NCBI GenBank assembly: GCA_035500095.1
Contig: DATJXN010000076.1
Coordinates: 1 to 32,082 of the forward strand
Direction: 5' to 3'
DNA from: Candidatus Binataceae bacterium
GTDB lineage: Bacteria > Desulfobacterota > Binatia > Binatales > Binataceae
DNA: 32,082 nt
The position numbers were made by a program, and so were the translations under genes. Under the pieces are notes generated by a model. The model saw only the letters and a program-made list of their open reading frames with translations. It searched no databases and was not told where the DNA came from. The first letter of the stretch is position 1. Each line of letters begins with the position of its first letter. Below, piece by piece: positions 30,841 through 32,082 of this stretch.

Positions 30841-32082
30841 CTAGCGCCCGGAGGCGCCTCCCAAGGCCACGGTCGGGTGTTCTTCAGGCGCGGACGCGGA
30901 CTCGGACTCGATTCGGCGGGGGACCATCCGCGATCCCTGCTCGGCGCCGCTCTCTTCTTCCAGGTACTGAGCGTCCGAGTTCACCCGCCACAGATCGTAG
31001 GAGGCGCCCATGATGTTGCGGGCAGCCATCAGCCCGGTCATCATCGCGTGGTCCTGGTTATTGTACTTGTGCATCCCGTTGCGGCCGACCAGCTGCAGAT
31101 TGGGCATCTCGCGTTCGACGAATTCGCGAATCACGTCAACCGCCCGGCGATAATCGCCGTCGTAAACCGGATAGGCGGCACGCTGGCGTACCACTGTTCC
31201 GTCCACGACCTGCGCCTCTTTGGCGAGTCCAAGCTTTGCGATTTCGCGGGTACCCAGCGCCACCAGGTCAGCATCCGCCGCGCTCCACATCGAATCCGAG
31301 TCGAAGCAGAAGTACTCCAGTCCCAGCACGGTGTAGCGCGAGTCCGGAACCATCTCCGGACTCCAGTTCTTGAAGTTCTGGATGCGGCCGACGCCGACGC
31401 CGGGCTCGTGGATATAGATCCAGTTGTCGGGGAAAAGTTCGGGGGTGTCGATGATGAGCGCGACGGTTATGAAATCCCGATATCTGAGGCTGCTGGCAGC
31501 GTGGGCGACTTCGGACGGCGCCGCCGGATCGAGTGCGCCAATGAGCTCACGGATCGGCATGGTCGAGATGAAATGGCTGCCGCTGTACACACGGTTGCCG
31601 CCCGCGGCCGAGGTGGTGATCGACTCTACGCCGCCTGGCCCGCGTTGAATCGCGACGGCCGACTCGCCCATCCTGAGCGCGGCGCCGCGGCTCTGAACGG
31701 TCCGCGCCAGTTCCTCCCACATCGCGCCGGGGCCTTGCGCGGGATAGCGGAAGCGGTCGATGAGGGTTTTTATCACCGGACCGTTGCGCCGGCCCATGCC
31801 GAGCGCGCGGCGAATCAGCACGCGCATCGAAAGGTCCTTGATTCGCTGGGCGGCCCAATCGGCGCTGATCTCGCTGCACGGGATGCCCCAAACCTTCTCC
31901 GTGTAGCTGCGGAAAAATGTCTCGTACAGCCGCCGCCCAAAGGCGTTTACGACCCAATCCTCGAAGCTGCGGATTTCGCGCTTGGGCCGCACGCGCGCGG
32001 CGGCGTAGCTCATCATGCAGGCCGCCGACTGGAGCAAGCCGAGCTTGCTCAGCGCGTCCCATGTCTCCAGCGGGTACTTGAA
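30841..32082 (-). CDS. FAD/NAD(P)-dependent oxidoreductase (amine-oxidase/UDP-galactopyranose-mutase-like), N-terminus missing
   Basis: 414 residues are visible, ending at the TAG at 30843-30841; the frame continues past the window end, so the N-terminal FAD-binding GxGxxG is not seen. The visible part starts FKYPLETWDALSKLG. Motifs include YTEKVWGIPCSEISADWAAQR, FRYPAQGPGAMWEELA, HFISTMPIREL and VGRNGMHKYNNQDHAMMTGL. These are typical of protoporphyrinogen-oxidase/UDP-galactopyranose-mutase-like flavoproteins of envelope-glycan clusters. The last region (MMTGLMAARNIMG) forms the FAD-contacting end, and the tail is acidic (EEESGAEQ). Substrate unknown. Confidence 0.9.
   Translation of the reverse strand, partial: FKYPLETWDALSKLGLLQSAACMMSYAAARVRPKREIRSFEDWVVNAFGRRLYETFFRSYTEKVWGIPCSEISADWAAQRIKDLSMRVLIRRALGMGRRNGPVIKTLIDRFRYPAQGPGAMWEELARTVQSRGAALRMGESAVAIQRGPGGVESITTSAAGGNRVYSGSHFISTMPIRELIGALDPAAPSEVAHAASSLRYRDFITVALIIDTPELFPDNWIYIHEPGVGVGRIQNFKNWSPEMVPDSRYTVLGLEYFCFDSDSMWSAADADLVALGTREIAKLGLAKEAQVVDGTVVRQRAAYPVYDGDYRRAVDVIREFVEREMPNLQLVGRNGMHKYNNQDHAMMTGLMAARNIMGASYDLWRVNSDAQYLEEESGAEQGSRMVPRRIESESASAPEEHPTVALGGASGR

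Overview
The window is GC-rich bacterial chromosome (roughly two thirds G+C by eye) with tightly packed genes on both strands. No rRNA, tRNA, CRISPR array, transposase or phage gene was seen. The content is dominated by CoA-thioester and aromatic or xenobiotic catabolism: three crotonase-fold proteins, two luciferase-like monooxygenases, a class III CoA-transferase, an amidase and an AMP-forming acid-CoA ligase, plus an RND pump, an R2-like diiron protein and an orphan Flp pilin. This mixture resembles Candidatus Binatia/Binatota (Desulfobacterota_B) metagenomic genomes. That placement is inference from gene content only; no marker gene is present.

Layout. 1-495: 3' end of an enoyl-CoA hydratase. 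519-4963 (minus): adaptor and inner-membrane permease of an RND efflux pump, without an outer-membrane channel gene. 5164-6500 (plus): an exported PDZ protein with a hydrophobic insertion, a rhodanese, and a 30-residue membrane miniprotein. 6514-10010 (minus): SDR dehydrogenase (BadH-like), enoyl-CoA hydratase, R2-like diiron protein and TetR regulator. The diiron gene has a TTGACA-17-TATGCT promoter with an inverted-repeat operator candidate over its start site. 10.0-11.9 kb: a gene-poor, less GC-rich segment with a degenerate receiver-domain protein and a 62-residue hypothetical. 11927-12643 (minus): DUF4410-like lipoprotein.

12906-19959 is the most coherent block, an oxygen-dependent benzoyl-CoA (box) pathway. 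It holds an amidohydrolase, the regulator boxR (XRE helix-turn-helix fused to a shikimate-kinase-like domain), boxC (ring cleavage), boxB (diiron epoxidase) and, on the opposite strand, a probable benzoate/aryl-CoA ligase. A perfect palindrome GATGCA-N6-TGCATC containing TATAAT lies at the boxR start, and a related sequence overlaps the -10 of the boxC promoter. These fit the TGCA-type operators known for BzdR/BoxR, so I infer a benzoyl-CoA-responsive circuit. boxA (the reductase) and boxD are not in the window.

20236-25412 (plus): membrane-anchored SGNH hydrolase, secreted phospholipase C/acid-phosphatase-type phosphoesterase (followed by a strong terminator), and a beta-helix-like protein with C-terminal membrane segments. 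25552-29149 (plus): an operon-like luciferase-like monooxygenase, class III CoA-transferase and amidase, convergent with a second luciferase-like gene (29167-30249). 30496-30687: Flp pilin with its own terminator and no tad machinery nearby. 30841-32082 (minus): FAD-dependent oxidoreductase, cut by the window end.
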